Source: Kineococcus rhizosphaerae
GTDB lineage: Bacteria > Actinomycetota > Actinomycetes > Actinomycetales > Kineococcaceae
Assembly: GCF_003002055.1 (NCBI RefSeq)
Contig: NZ_PVZF01000001.1
Span: forward strand, 682,001-746,000
Length of the DNA stretch: 64,000 nt
Direction of reading: 5' to 3'
Positions 44,892-52,778 of this stretch are shown in pieces. A program made the position numbers and the translations under genes. The notes under the pieces are model-generated. The model searched no databases, was not told the DNA's origin, and worked only from the letters and a program-made list of their open reading frames with translations. Each line of letters opens with the position of its first letter. The first letter of the stretch is position 1.

Positions 44892-45566
44892 TCAGGCCCG
44901 GGCGACCGCCTCGGCGACGGGGACGTCGCCCTCGGCCAGCCCCAGCACGGGGGCCGGGGCCCGGCCGTCGACGAGCCGGTCCACGAGCCCCAGGACGGCG
45001 GCGGCCACGTCGGCGCGCGTCACCCGCCCGGAGTCGACGTCGGGGGCCAGCCGGACCGACCCCGTGCCCGGGTCGTCGGTCAGCGAGGCGGGGCGCAGGA
45101 CGCTGACCCGCAGGCCGTCGCGGGCCAGCAGGTCCTCCTCGGCGGCGAGCTTGGCGCGCAGGTACGCCGTGAACACCTCGTCGACGCCGGAGGGTGTCGC
45201 ACCGTCGCGCACGCGGTCGACCCCGATCGAGGAGATCAGCAGGTAGCCGGGCACCCCGGCGCGCTGGGCCGCGTCCGCCAGCAGCACCGCGGCCCGGTGG
45301 TCGACGGTGTCCTTGCGCTCGGCTCCGCTGCCCGGCCCGGCGCCCGCGGCGAAGACCACGGCGTCGGCGCCCGTCAGCGCACCCGCGACGTCGGCGACCG
45401 AGGCGCTCTCCAGGTCCAGCACGACCCCGCTCACGCCGGCCGCCCGCAGGTCGTCGAGGTGGGCCTCGTTGCGCACCAGCCCGACGACCTCGTCACCGCG
45501 ATCCGCGGCCGCGGCCCCCAGCAGCAGGGCGATCTTCCCGTGTCCTCCGGCGATGACGATGCGCAT
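44892..45566 (-). CDS. NAD(P)-binding atypical short-chain dehydrogenase
   Basis: A 224-residue protein with RIVIAGGHGKIALLLGAAAADRGDEVVGLVRNE, the nucleotide-binding glycine motif of the NmrA/YwnB-type SDRs, then VVLDLESASVADVAGALTGADAVVFAAGAG, YLLISSIGVD and FTAYLRAKLAAEEDLLARDGLRVSVLRPASLTDDPGTG. The catalytic Tyr-x3-Lys is present as YLRAK. It may be a reductase or a redox-sensing protein. TACGGT ends 6 bases before the ATG. Confidence 0.87.
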   Translation of the reverse strand: MRIVIAGGHGKIALLLGAAAADRGDEVVGLVRNEAHLDDLRAAGVSGVVLDLESASVADVAGALTGADAVVFAAGAGPGSGAERKDTVDHRAAVLLADAAQRAGVPGYLLISSIGVDRVRDGATPSGVDEVFTAYLRAKLAAEEDLLARDGLRVSVLRPASLTDDPGTGSVRLAPDVDSGRVTRADVAAAVLGLVDRLVDGRAPAPVLGLAEGDVPVAEAVARA

Positions 45567-45629
45567 CCGCCGACCGTAGGCAGCCGGCCGGCGGTCCGCA
45601 CCTCCGGCCCCCGTTCGCGGGGGCGGGGT

Positions 45630-45992
45630 TCAGATCTTCTCGCCCACCAGGGTGGCGGCGTCGGGCAGCGCCTCGAGCCGCTCGGCGGGGATGGGCTCGC
45701 CGGAGACGATCGAGATCCCGTAGGTGCCCGCGTCGAGCCGCTTGAGGGCGTCCTGCACGCTGCCCAGGCGCCGACGGGCCCCTTCGAGCAGACCCTCGTT
45801 CTCCGCGGCCTGCTGCTCGTGGACCCCCATGTCGCCCGCGTCCTGCCCGCCCTCGGCGGCGTCGGGGGTGCTCCCGGCCTCCAGGCGTGCGGTGAGGTCG
45901 TCGATGGTGGCCTGCAGGTCGCGCTGCATCGTCTGCAAGCGCTCGCGGGCGGCGTCGAGCTCGGTGGCGTCGAGGTGGGAGCTGGCGTTCAT
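45630..45992 (-). CDS. TraR/DksA-like protein lacking zinc-finger cysteines
   Basis: A 120-residue protein with an N-terminal coiled-coil helix pair (ELDAARERLQTMQRDLQATIDDL, then LLEGARRRLGSVQDALKRLDAG) and a C-terminal segment GTYGISIVSGEPIPAERLEALPDAATLV. This matches the DksA/TraR pattern (GTYG-x-C-x-x-C-GEPIPxxRLEALP), but the Cys pair is replaced by Ser/Val and the last pair is absent. It probably binds RNA polymerase's secondary channel without zinc, or has lost that role. ATG start. Confidence 0.8.
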   Translation of the reverse strand: MNASSHLDATELDAARERLQTMQRDLQATIDDLTARLEAGSTPDAAEGGQDAGDMGVHEQQAAENEGLLEGARRRLGSVQDALKRLDAGTYGISIVSGEPIPAERLEALPDAATLVGEKI

Positions 45993-46063
45993 GAAGGACG
46001 TTCCTACCCTGTGAGGGCCGTTCCGGCACGACGGGGGGTGCTCCGGGGTCCATGCTGGGGGGC

Positions 46064-46519
46064 GTGATCTCCGTCGACCTGGCCCTGCGCCTGAAGGAAG
46101 CCGGCCTGCCGTGGGAGCCCGCCTCGGGCGACCGGTTCGTCATCCCGCACCGGGACATGGACTCGGACGTCTTCACGCTGTCCGACATGACGATCGAGGT
46201 GCACGACCACCCCACGGGCCAGATCATCGGCTTCAACGGCACCACCGAGTGGGCCCTGGACTCCGTGGACCAGCCGGAGGCGTGCTGGCTGCCGGCCGAG
46301 CACCAGCTGCGGGAGCTGCTCGGGGAGCGCTTCACCCGGCTCGAACGCCGCGACGTCGGCGAGGAGACGGTCCACCGCGTGCTGCTGCTCGACGCCGAGG
46401 GAGCCGACGCGTTCGAGGCTCCCGACGCCGCCGACGCGTACGCCCTCGCGCTGCTGCACCACCTGTCCGGGGCCCGGGGCGGCAGCGTCGGGACCGAGGG
46501 CGCGACGCTGCCGGCCTGA
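46064..46519 (+). CDS. Conserved hypothetical protein (151 residues)
   Basis: Starts VISVDLALRLKEAGLPWEPASGDRFVIPHRDMDSDVFTLSDMTIEVHDHPTGQIIGFNGTTEWALDSV. This is a widespread actinobacterial family sometimes named 'pilus assembly protein CpaE' in databases, but no CpaE/MinD ATPase motif is present. Function unknown. GTG 46064 is chosen because family-like sequence begins there and a CATGCT box ends 7 bases upstream; ATG 46052 is an alternative. Confidence 0.78.
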   Translation: MISVDLALRLKEAGLPWEPASGDRFVIPHRDMDSDVFTLSDMTIEVHDHPTGQIIGFNGTTEWALDSVDQPEACWLPAEHQLRELLGERFTRLERRDVGEETVHRVLLLDAEGADAFEAPDAADAYALALLHHLSGARGGSVGTEGATLPA

Positions 46520-46534
46520 CCGGGCCGACCCGCC

Positions 46535-47440
46535 TCAGCCCTCCCCGGGTTCCTCCTCGCGCTTGGCCAGGAACCGTTCGAACTCCTCCCCGAGCTCGTC
46601 GGCGGTCGGCAGGAAGGCGCTGGCGGCGCCCGTGCCGCGGCCCTCGTCGCCGAACGCGTCGTACTGCTCCTCCAGGGCGGTGACGACGGCAGCCGCCTCG
46701 GGGGACTCCGCCACCTGCCGGTCCACCTCGACCCGCGTCTGCGACGCGGCCTCCTGCAGGGCCTGGACGTCGATGGAGACCCCGGTGGCGCCCGAGATCG
46801 TGCGCACGAGCACGGCCGCGGCGTCGGGGTGGTCGCTGCCGCCGAGGTAGTGCGGCACGTGCGCCAGGACGGACACCACGTCCCGGCCCGCCTGGGAACC
46901 GCGCAGGTGCAGCAGCGCGCTGGCGTGGCCCGGCACCTGCGCCTCCACGTCCCACGTGCGGTAGCCCTCCAGCAGCTCGGGCCGGCTGGCGCTGGCGGTG
47001 ACCCCGCTGGGCCGGGTGTGCGGCACGGCCGTCGGCGCGGCCGAGAGCACCATGGTCAGCCCCACCCCCAGCTCGTCGGCGAGGTTCCAGACGGCGGCCG
47101 TGAAGCGTTCCCACTGCACGTCGGGTTCGGGCCCGGTCAGCAGCAGGAACGAGGAGCCCTCCTCGTCGAAGACCCGCAGCACCCGCAGCCGCGGTGGTTC
47201 GACGTCGAGCCAGTTCTGCCCGCCGAAGGTCATGGTGGGCCGCCGCGCGCGGTAGTCGTGGAGCTGGTCGACGTCGAAGGTGGCGACGACCTCGTGGCGG
47301 CAGGTCTCGAGGAGGTGGTCCACGCTGAGCCGCACGGCGTTGCCGGCGTCGACGAAGCCGGACAGGGCCACGACGAGGGGAGGGTCCACCAGGGAGGGGC
47401 GCTCACCCTCGTAGGAGTACAGGGAAGCGGGATCGAGCAT
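46535..47440 (-). CDS. PAC2 family protein (proteasome-assembly-chaperone-like)
   Basis: A 301-residue protein with VVALSGFVDAGNAVRLSVDHLLETCRHEVVATFDVDQLHDYRARRPTMTF, the PAC2 domain start, and GSQAGRDVVSVLAHVPHYLGGSDHPDAAAVLVRTISGATGVSIDV, its hallmark central segment, plus an acidic helical C-terminus. Actinobacteria have proteasomes, but the bacterial PAC2 role is unproven. ATG 47440 is preceded by a GATGAT box 6 bases upstream. Confidence 0.87.
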   Translation of the reverse strand: MLDPASLYSYEGERPSLVDPPLVVALSGFVDAGNAVRLSVDHLLETCRHEVVATFDVDQLHDYRARRPTMTFGGQNWLDVEPPRLRVLRVFDEEGSSFLLLTGPEPDVQWERFTAAVWNLADELGVGLTMVLSAAPTAVPHTRPSGVTASASRPELLEGYRTWDVEAQVPGHASALLHLRGSQAGRDVVSVLAHVPHYLGGSDHPDAAAVLVRTISGATGVSIDVQALQEAASQTRVEVDRQVAESPEAAAVVTALEEQYDAFGDEGRGTGAASAFLPTADELGEEFERFLAKREEEPGEG

Positions 47441-47486
47441 CCCGCCATCATCCCCGGCTCGCGGCGGCGGTCCGAGCAGGGGTCCG

Positions 47487-47990
47487 TCAGCCGTGCGCGG
47501 GGACCGGCTCGACGGGATCGGCCGGCAGCGCGTCCGCACGCGCCTGGCGCTGGGCCCGGAGCCGGTCGATGGCCTTCTCGAAGTCCGCCATCGAGTCGAA
47601 GGCCTGGTAGACCGAGGCGAAGCGCAGGTACGCCACCTCGTCGAGCTCCTGCAGGAACGGCAGCGTGGCGAGCCCCACCTGGTGGGCGTCGATCTCGGCG
47701 GCCCCCTGGGCCCGGACGGCCTCCTCGACCCGGTGGGCGAGCAGCGCGATGTCGTCCTCGCTGACGGGGCGTCCCTGGCAGGCCTTGCGCACGCCCGAGG
47801 CGATCTTGGCGCGGCTGAACGGTTCGGGGGCACCGGAGCGCTTCAGGACGGTCAGGCTGGCCGTCTCGACCGTCGTGAAGCGCTTGGAGCAGTTCGGGCA
47901 CTGGCGCCGGCGACGGATCGAGGTCCCGTCGTCGGTCGTGCGCGAGTCGACGACACGCGAATCCTCGTGCCGACAGAACGGGCAGTGCAC
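47487..47990 (-). CDS. nrdR: Transcriptional repressor NrdR
   Basis: A 167-residue repressor of ribonucleotide reductase genes. [17 protein letters not shown] and [14 protein letters not shown] carry the zinc-ribbon Cys at 3, 6, 31 and 34, and the ATP-cone follows ([29 protein letters not shown]). It senses ATP/dATP and binds NrdR boxes. GTG 47990 follows GGGGAGG; an in-frame upstream start would add an unlikely leader. Its place next to the LysM gene and lexA is the conserved actinobacterial arrangement. Confidence 0.96.
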   Translation of the reverse strand: MHCPFCRHEDSRVVDSRTTDDGTSIRRRRQCPNCSKRFTTVETASLTVLKRSGAPEPFSRAKIASGVRKACQGRPVSEDDIALLAHRVEEAVRAQGAAEIDAHQVGLATLPFLQELDEVAYLRFASVYQAFDSMADFEKAIDRLRAQRQARADALPADPVEPVPAHG

Positions 47991-48102
47991 CCCGACTTCC
48001 TCCCCCGCGACCGGACGACAGCTCTGGTCCAGCCTCGACCGTACGTCCAGGGCGGTGCAGCGGGCAACCGGCCACGGTGCACGGGCGGCGCCGGGCACGA
48101 CG

Positions 48103-48558
48103 TCAGTCCCGGTCCGGCAGGGTCAGCCGCTGGCCGACCTGCAGGCTCATCGAGGGCAGCGCGTTCAGCGCGACGATCTCGTCGGCGACCTCGCGCCAGT
48201 CCTGCGACGGCGCCCACTCCTCCGCGATCGTCGACAGCGTCTGGCCCGGCAGGACGGTGTGCACGGCGGGAGCCGGGGCCCGCCCGGGGCCGACCCCGGC
48301 ACCCGCGGAGGCCCCGGAGAGGGCCCCGGTCGCGACGATCACCGCACCGGCCAGGGCCGAGGCGGCCGTGCAGGTGAGGAGCAGGCGGCCCCGGCGCGTC
48401 AGGCGCAGGGGGCGGCGACGACCCCGCGCGGGACGGGCCGGGCGGGCGGCCCGCGCGGCGCACGGGCGCGCGCTGCGCTGCCGGGGCAGCTCGAGCGCGA
48501 GGGTCGGGCGGGGGGCGAGCGCGGGGGCGAGGGCGGGGGCGAGGGCGGTGGTGCTCAC
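48103..48558 (-). CDS. SOS-controlled LysM membrane protein (ChiZ/DivS/YneA-like)
   Basis: A 151-residue protein: Ala/Pro-repeat lead, a very basic segment, one transmembrane helix (~residues 65-88), and a C-terminal LysM domain ([34 protein letters not shown] ... QVGQRLTLP). It likely anchors in the membrane with LysM in the wall to hold back cell division after DNA damage, like mycobacterial Rv2719c/ChiZ or corynebacterial DivS, by position and architecture. A perfect SOS box lies 33 bases upstream of the GTG, and GGAGG is 8 bases upstream. Biochemical role is inferred. Confidence 0.87.
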   Translation of the reverse strand: MSTTALAPALAPALAPRPTLALELPRQRSARPCAARAARPARPARGRRRPLRLTRRGRLLLTCTAASALAGAVIVATGALSGASAGAGVGPGRAPAPAVHTVLPGQTLSTIAEEWAPSQDWREVADEIVALNALPSMSLQVGQRLTLPDRD

Positions 48559-48591
48559 GAGCGTGGACCTCCATCTCGGTGGCACCGCGGA

Positions 48592-48607
48592 TCGAACGAG
48601 TGTTCGA
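48592..48607. promoter_or_regulatory. Perfect SOS (LexA) box upstream of LysM gene
   Basis: TCGAAC-GAGT-GTTCGA, an exact match to the actinobacterial LexA consensus (TCGAACN4GTTCGA). It lies just upstream of the ribosome site of the LysM gene. A possible -10 (TAGAAC) on the minus strand at 48620-48625 would place the box in the early transcript. Confidence 0.93.
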
Positions 48608-48736
48608 TGCGGTGTGTCTGTTCTACCACCGTTCGAACGGCGGGACGCAACCCCCGGATCGGGGGGTGACGGGGACAGACGCTGCCACCGGCCTCCGACA
48701 GACGGCCTGACCTGCGCGGACGGCCTCGCGGGGCGC

Positions 48737-49006
48737 TCAGGGGGCGTAGCGCCGGGCGGCCCGCTCCCGGGCCTTGACCGCTTCGGCCTCCCGGTCCTTC
48801 GGCGGGGCGGTCGTGACGAGGTCGTCCAGCAGGTGGCGCGTCGCGTGCGCCACCTCGGCCACGGCCCGGTCGAACGCCTCGGCGTTGCGGGCCGACGGTC
48901 TCGTCGTGCCCGCGACCTTGCGGACGTACTGCAGCGCGGCGGCGTGGACCTCGTCGGTCGTGGCGGGCGGCTCGAAGTTGTGCAGCTGGCGGATGTTCCG
49001 GCACAT
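48737..49006 (-). CDS. DUF2277 family protein
   Basis: An 89-residue protein, MCRNIRQLHNFEPPATTDEVHAAALQYVRKVAG at the start and HATRHLLDDLVTTAPPKDREAEAVKARERAARRYAP at the end, exactly the DUF2277 signature. Function unknown. It sits between the LysM gene and lexA. TAGGGT (49014-49019) ends 7 bases before the ATG, giving a leaderless mRNA; the lexA SOS box is 49 bases upstream, so LexA may also influence it. Confidence 0.9.
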   Translation of the reverse strand: MCRNIRQLHNFEPPATTDEVHAAALQYVRKVAGTTRPSARNAEAFDRAVAEVAHATRHLLDDLVTTAPPKDREAEAVKARERAARRYAP

Positions 49007-49054
49007 GCCGACGACCCTAGGCAGCCGTCCCGCACGACACGCCGACCCGCGTGT

Positions 49055-49070
49055 TCGAACACCTGTTTGA
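49055..49070. promoter_or_regulatory. SOS box overlapping the lexA promoter
   Basis: TCGAAC-ACCT-GTTTGA, one mismatch to the consensus. It overlaps TTGATC (49067-49072), which with TACGGT (49090-49095) at 17-base spacing forms a good lexA promoter, so LexA would block its own -35 region. Confidence 0.88.
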
Positions 49071-49095
49071 TCGGTGGGACGCTGCTGACTACGGT
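49067..49095 (+). promoter_or_regulatory. lexA promoter TTGATC-N17-TACGGT
   Basis: Well-spaced -35/-10 elements, the -35 within the SOS box. Transcription would begin near 49102, giving an untranslated leader of about 84 bases to GTG 49186. Confidence 0.6.
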
Positions 49096-49185
49096 GTCGG
49101 CACCGGGTCGACGCGTCGGCCCGGTGGACGTGACCGCAGCAAGTGACCGCAGATCGTGTGCGCAGGACGGGACGGGGAGAAGGAC

Positions 49186-49926
49186 GTGGCCGACGTGCTC
49201 GACGGGACCGACGACGGAGAGCTCGCCGACGAGCGGCTCGGCACGGTGCACGAGTTCCCCGACCCGCCCCTGGTGCGCGACGGCCTGACGAACCGGCAGC
49301 GTCGCGTCCTGGCCGCGATCCGCGAGGGCGTCGAGCAGCGCGGCTACCCGCCGAGCATGCGCGAGATCGGCCAGGCCGTGGGGCTGACGAGCCCGAGCAG
49401 CGTCGCCCACCAGGTCAAGACCCTCGAGAAGATGGGCTTCCTGCGCAAGGACCCGCGCCGCCCGCGCACCCTCGAGGTCGTCTCCCCCTCCCCGCAGTTC
49501 GGCTGGGGCCTCATCGCCGGCGTCGACGGCACGCCCGCCGAGGGCCGTCCGGCTCCGGCCTACGTCCCGCTCGTCGGTCGCATCGCCGCCGGCGGCCCGA
49601 TCCTGGCCGAGCAGCTCGTCGAGGAGGTCTTCCCCCTGCCGGCGCAGCTGATCGGCGCCGGGGAGCACTTCGTGCTGCGCGTGGTCGGGGAGTCGATGAT
49701 CGACGCGGCCATCTGCGACGGCGACTGGGTCGTGGTGCGCCGGCAGCCGACGGCCGAGAACGGTGACGTCGTCGCCGCCATGATCGACGGCGAGGCCACC
49801 GTGAAGGTCCTGCAGCGCAAGGACGGTCACGTGAAGCTCCTGCCGCGCAACCCCCTGTTCGAGCCCCTCGACGGCGACGAGGCGACCGTGCTCGGCCGCG
49901 TCACCGCCGTCCTGCGCTCGCTCTAG
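49186..49926 (+). CDS. lexA: LexA repressor / SOS regulator
   Basis: A 246-residue repressor. Residues ~33-95 form the winged-helix DNA-binding domain ([49 protein letters not shown]). The Ala-Gly cleavage site is at residues 135-136 (GRIAAGGP), with catalytic Ser170 in GESMIDAA and Lys207 in ATVKVLQ. RecA filaments trigger self-cleavage, releasing SOS genes. GTG 49186 follows GGGGAGAAGGAC; GTG 49156 is an alternative. It ends at a CTAG shared with the convergent racemase stop. Confidence 0.97.
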   Translation: MADVLDGTDDGELADERLGTVHEFPDPPLVRDGLTNRQRRVLAAIREGVEQRGYPPSMREIGQAVGLTSPSSVAHQVKTLEKMGFLRKDPRRPRTLEVVSPSPQFGWGLIAGVDGTPAEGRPAPAYVPLVGRIAAGGPILAEQLVEEVFPLPAQLIGAGEHFVLRVVGESMIDAAICDGDWVVVRRQPTAENGDVVAAMIDGEATVKVLQRKDGHVKLLPRNPLFEPLDGDEATVLGRVTAVLRSL

Positions 49927-50588
49927 CGGACCGGCTGCACCAGCTCCACCGCGGCCTCGACCGCCAGTCGCGGCGAGGTCAGCACGGGCACGCTGAGGTC
50001 GCGCAGCAAGGGCGCCGCGTCGACCATGCTGGCCTGCGCGAGCACCACGACGTCGACCGGCGGGTCCAGCGGCAGCACCGCCCGCCGGACCGCGTCCGCC
50101 ACACCGGTCGTGTAGGTCAGGAGGTCCCCCGCCTCGAAGGCCGACCAGGTGTCGGTGCAGCGCACCTCGACGAACTCCACGTCGCGCCCGGTCGAGTCGG
50201 CGCACTCGTGCAGCAGCGGCATCAGGGTCGAGGCCGCCTCGTCGAGGGAGGCCACGACGGCGATGCGCCGGCCCGCCAGGACCGCGGCCTCGGCCATCGG
50301 GCGGTCCACCCGCACGACCCGCAGCCCCATCTCGGCGCCGACGGCCTTGGCCGTGGGCCCGATGGTCGAGCAGGTGCAGACGACGACGTCGGCCCCCTCG
50401 CCCGCGAGGCGGCGCAGCCGGTCGCCGATCGCCCCCCTGACCGCCTCGAGACCCCGTTCGCGCGCCGCGGCCAGCAGGCCGGCGTCGACCAGGTGGCGGT
50501 CGGCGACGGTGTCGTCGCGTTCGCCCAGGAGGTCGCGGAAGGTGCGCACGTGCGCGTGCGCGGTGTGCAGGAAGCCGACGGTGGCCAC
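49923..50588 (-). CDS. Asp/Glu/hydantoin racemase-family protein
   Basis: A 221-residue protein with [56 protein letters not shown] (first catalytic Cys in CTCST), and [18 protein letters not shown] in place of the usual second Cys motif, where the Cys is replaced by Ala (AQASM). Loss of one catalytic Cys suggests a non-racemase lyase or binding role, as in some Asp/Glu racemase relatives. GTG 50588 has a GATGCT box 6 bases upstream. It converges with lexA, overlapping by four bases. Confidence 0.78.
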   Translation of the reverse strand: MATVGFLHTAHAHVRTFRDLLGERDDTVADRHLVDAGLLAAARERGLEAVRGAIGDRLRRLAGEGADVVVCTCSTIGPTAKAVGAEMGLRVVRVDRPMAEAAVLAGRRIAVVASLDEAASTLMPLLHECADSTGRDVEFVEVRCTDTWSAFEAGDLLTYTTGVADAVRRAVLPLDPPVDVVVLAQASMVDAAPLLRDLSVPVLTSPRLAVEAAVELVQPVR

Positions 50589-50638
50589 GTCCCGAGCATC
50601 CCACGAAGGTGCCCGGCTGCCAGCGGGTGTCACGCAGA

Positions 50639-52687
50639 TCACCCACCCAGCCGACGCAGCGCGGCCTGCACGGTCCCGGTCGAGGTCGTGGGCCAGAAGT
50701 CCGGCAGCGACTCGCGCAGGAACCCGCCGTAGCGCGCGGTGGCCAGCCGCGAGTCGAGCACCGCGACGACGCCCCTGTCCCCCGTCGCCCGGATGAGCCG
50801 CCCCGCCCCCTGGGCCAGGCGGACGGCCGCGTGCGCCACCGAGACCGTCGTGAACCCGTTGCCGCCGGCCGCGTCGACGGCCCGCGAGCGCGCCGACATG
50901 AGCGGGTCGTCCGGGCGGGGGAAGGGGATGCGGTCGATGACGACCAGGGTGCAGCTGTCGCCCGGCACGTCGACGCCCTGCCACAGCGACATCGTCCCGA
51001 ACAAGGACGTCGAGGCGTTCTCGGTGAAGTCGCGCACGAGCTTGGGCAGCCGGTCGTCGCCCTGGCACAGCACGGGCGTCGACAACCGCCCCCGCATGGC
51101 CTCGGCCGCCTGCTCGGCGGCCCGGCGCGAGGAGAACAGGCCCAGCGTGCGGCCCCCGGCGGCCTCCACGAGGCCGGCGAGCTCGTCCATGACGGCGTCG
51201 TCGGACCCGGCGCGACCGGGCGGCGGCAGGTGGCGGGCGACGTAGAGGATGCCCTGGCGGCGGTAGTCGAAGGGCGAACCGACGTCGAGGCCGGTCCAGG
51301 GCGTCTTCGCGCCCTTCTCGCCCTTGAGGCCGAAGGCCCCCGCGACCGGGTCGAACGAGCCCCCGAGGGTCAGGGTCGCGGACGTCGCCACCACGGTGCG
51401 CTCGGTGAACAGCTTCTCGCGCAGCAGGCCCGCCACGGACAGGGGGGCGATGTGCAGGGAGGGCGCGCGCGAGGCCGGCCCGAAGGCGGCCGTCACCCAG
51501 GCGACGTCGAAGCTGTCCTGCGCCCCGCGGCCGACGTCCTCGGCCAGCCGGTCGGCGACCGAGAAGACCTCCTGCACCGCCGCCCTGGCCAGGTGCCGGG
51601 CCCCGCGGGACTCGGGGTCCTCCTCCTTGCCGGCGGACTCGTTGGCGTCCTTGAGGTCGGTCAGCGCCTGCCGGGAGGCGTCGCGCACCGCCACGACGGC
51701 GTCGGCCAGGGCGTCGGGCCACCGGTCGAGCCGGCCGGACGGGGCCTCGTCGAGAGCCGCCTCCAGGGCCACCGCGGCGTCGTCGAGGGCGTCGGAGACG
51801 ATGCCGGCCGAGCGGCGCAGGCGGCGCGAGGCCGCGTGCAGGACCGAGGCCGACAGCTCGGCCGTGGCCACGGCCGTCACCCGGTCGGCCAGCTCGTGGG
51901 CCTCGTCGACGACGAGGACGTCGTGCTCGGGCAGCAGCTGCCCGTTGTTCTCCATGGCGTCGATGGCCGTCATGGCGTGGTTGGTGACCACGACGTCGAC
52001 CTGCCGGGCGCGGGCGCGCACGCGCTCGGAGAAGCACTCCGCGGCGACGGGGCAGCGCTGGGCGCCGAGGCACTCGCGGGCCGAGACCGACACCTGGCGC
52101 CAGGCGCGGTCGCTGACCCCGGGGTCGAGCTCGTCGCGGTCGCCGGTGGCGGTCGTCTCGGCCCACTCCCGCAGCCGGACCACCTCGCGGCCGAGGCGTC
52201 CGCCGTCCCCGGCGCCGTCCGCCGCGGGGGCGGCGAGGTCGAACAGGGCCCCGTCGTCGCCGGGGAAGCCGCCGTCCAGCTTGTTGCGGCACAGGTAGTT
52301 GGCCCGTCCCTTGAGCAGCTCCCAGGTCGGTTCGCGGCGCAGCGCGGGGGCCAGGGCCTTCGCCAGCCGCGGCAGGTCCCGTTCGACGACCTGGGCCTGC
52401 AGGGCGAGCGTGGCCGTGGTGACGACGACCCGCCGGTCGGTGTGCACCGCGTGCGCGACCGCGGGCACGAGGTAGGCCATCGACTTGCCCGTGCCGGTGC
52501 CGGCCTGCACCAGCAGGTGCCGCCCGGTGCGGATGGCGTCGGTGACGGCCTGCGCCATCCGGGCCTGCCCCTCGCGCCGCTGGCCGCCGAGGGCGTCGAC
52601 CACGGCGTCGAGGAGGTCGGCGGCCTCGGGGCCGTCGACCTCCTCGCGGTCGTCCTCGTCGGGCAGGGGCTCGGTCGACGTGCTCAC
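50639..52687 (-). CDS. dinG: DinG-type ATP-dependent DNA helicase
   Basis: A 682-residue superfamily 2 (XPD/DinG) helicase. Walker A AGTGTGKS near residues 60-67, Fe-S cluster Cys at about 132, 204, 210 and 216 (LCRNKL; ECLGAQRCPVAAECF), DEAHE near 260, and C-terminal motifs LFGTMSLWQGVDVPGDS and RLIRATGDRG. It unwinds 5'-3' and resolves R-loops or forks. GTG 52687 is preceded by GGAGGATG. Neighbours lexA and hflX keep the actinobacterial order; no SOS box was seen before it. Confidence 0.93.
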   Translation of the reverse strand: MSTSTEPLPDEDDREEVDGPEAADLLDAVVDALGGQRREGQARMAQAVTDAIRTGRHLLVQAGTGTGKSMAYLVPAVAHAVHTDRRVVVTTATLALQAQVVERDLPRLAKALAPALRREPTWELLKGRANYLCRNKLDGGFPGDDGALFDLAAPAADGAGDGGRLGREVVRLREWAETTATGDRDELDPGVSDRAWRQVSVSARECLGAQRCPVAAECFSERVRARARQVDVVVTNHAMTAIDAMENNGQLLPEHDVLVVDEAHELADRVTAVATAELSASVLHAASRRLRRSAGIVSDALDDAAVALEAALDEAPSGRLDRWPDALADAVVAVRDASRQALTDLKDANESAGKEEDPESRGARHLARAAVQEVFSVADRLAEDVGRGAQDSFDVAWVTAAFGPASRAPSLHIAPLSVAGLLREKLFTERTVVATSATLTLGGSFDPVAGAFGLKGEKGAKTPWTGLDVGSPFDYRRQGILYVARHLPPPGRAGSDDAVMDELAGLVEAAGGRTLGLFSSRRAAEQAAEAMRGRLSTPVLCQGDDRLPKLVRDFTENASTSLFGTMSLWQGVDVPGDSCTLVVIDRIPFPRPDDPLMSARSRAVDAAGGNGFTTVSVAHAAVRLAQGAGRLIRATGDRGVVAVLDSRLATARYGGFLRESLPDFWPTTSTGTVQAALRRLGG

Positions 52688-52778
52688 CGGGCCATCCTCC
52701 CCCGCCGCTCGGACACGTCCGTCCACCGTCCACAGCTGCCGTCGTCGGCGGCGGCCCCGTGGACGGGCGGACGTCGCG

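Noticed and set aside
46064-46519. Naming the 151-residue protein CpaE (pilus assembly ATPase)
   Set aside because: No Walker motifs or MinD-like fold; database name is likely carried over.
48629-48640. CCGTTCGAACGG as an extra LexA site
   Set aside because: The half-sites are in the opposite order with no spacer; the real box is 22 bases away.
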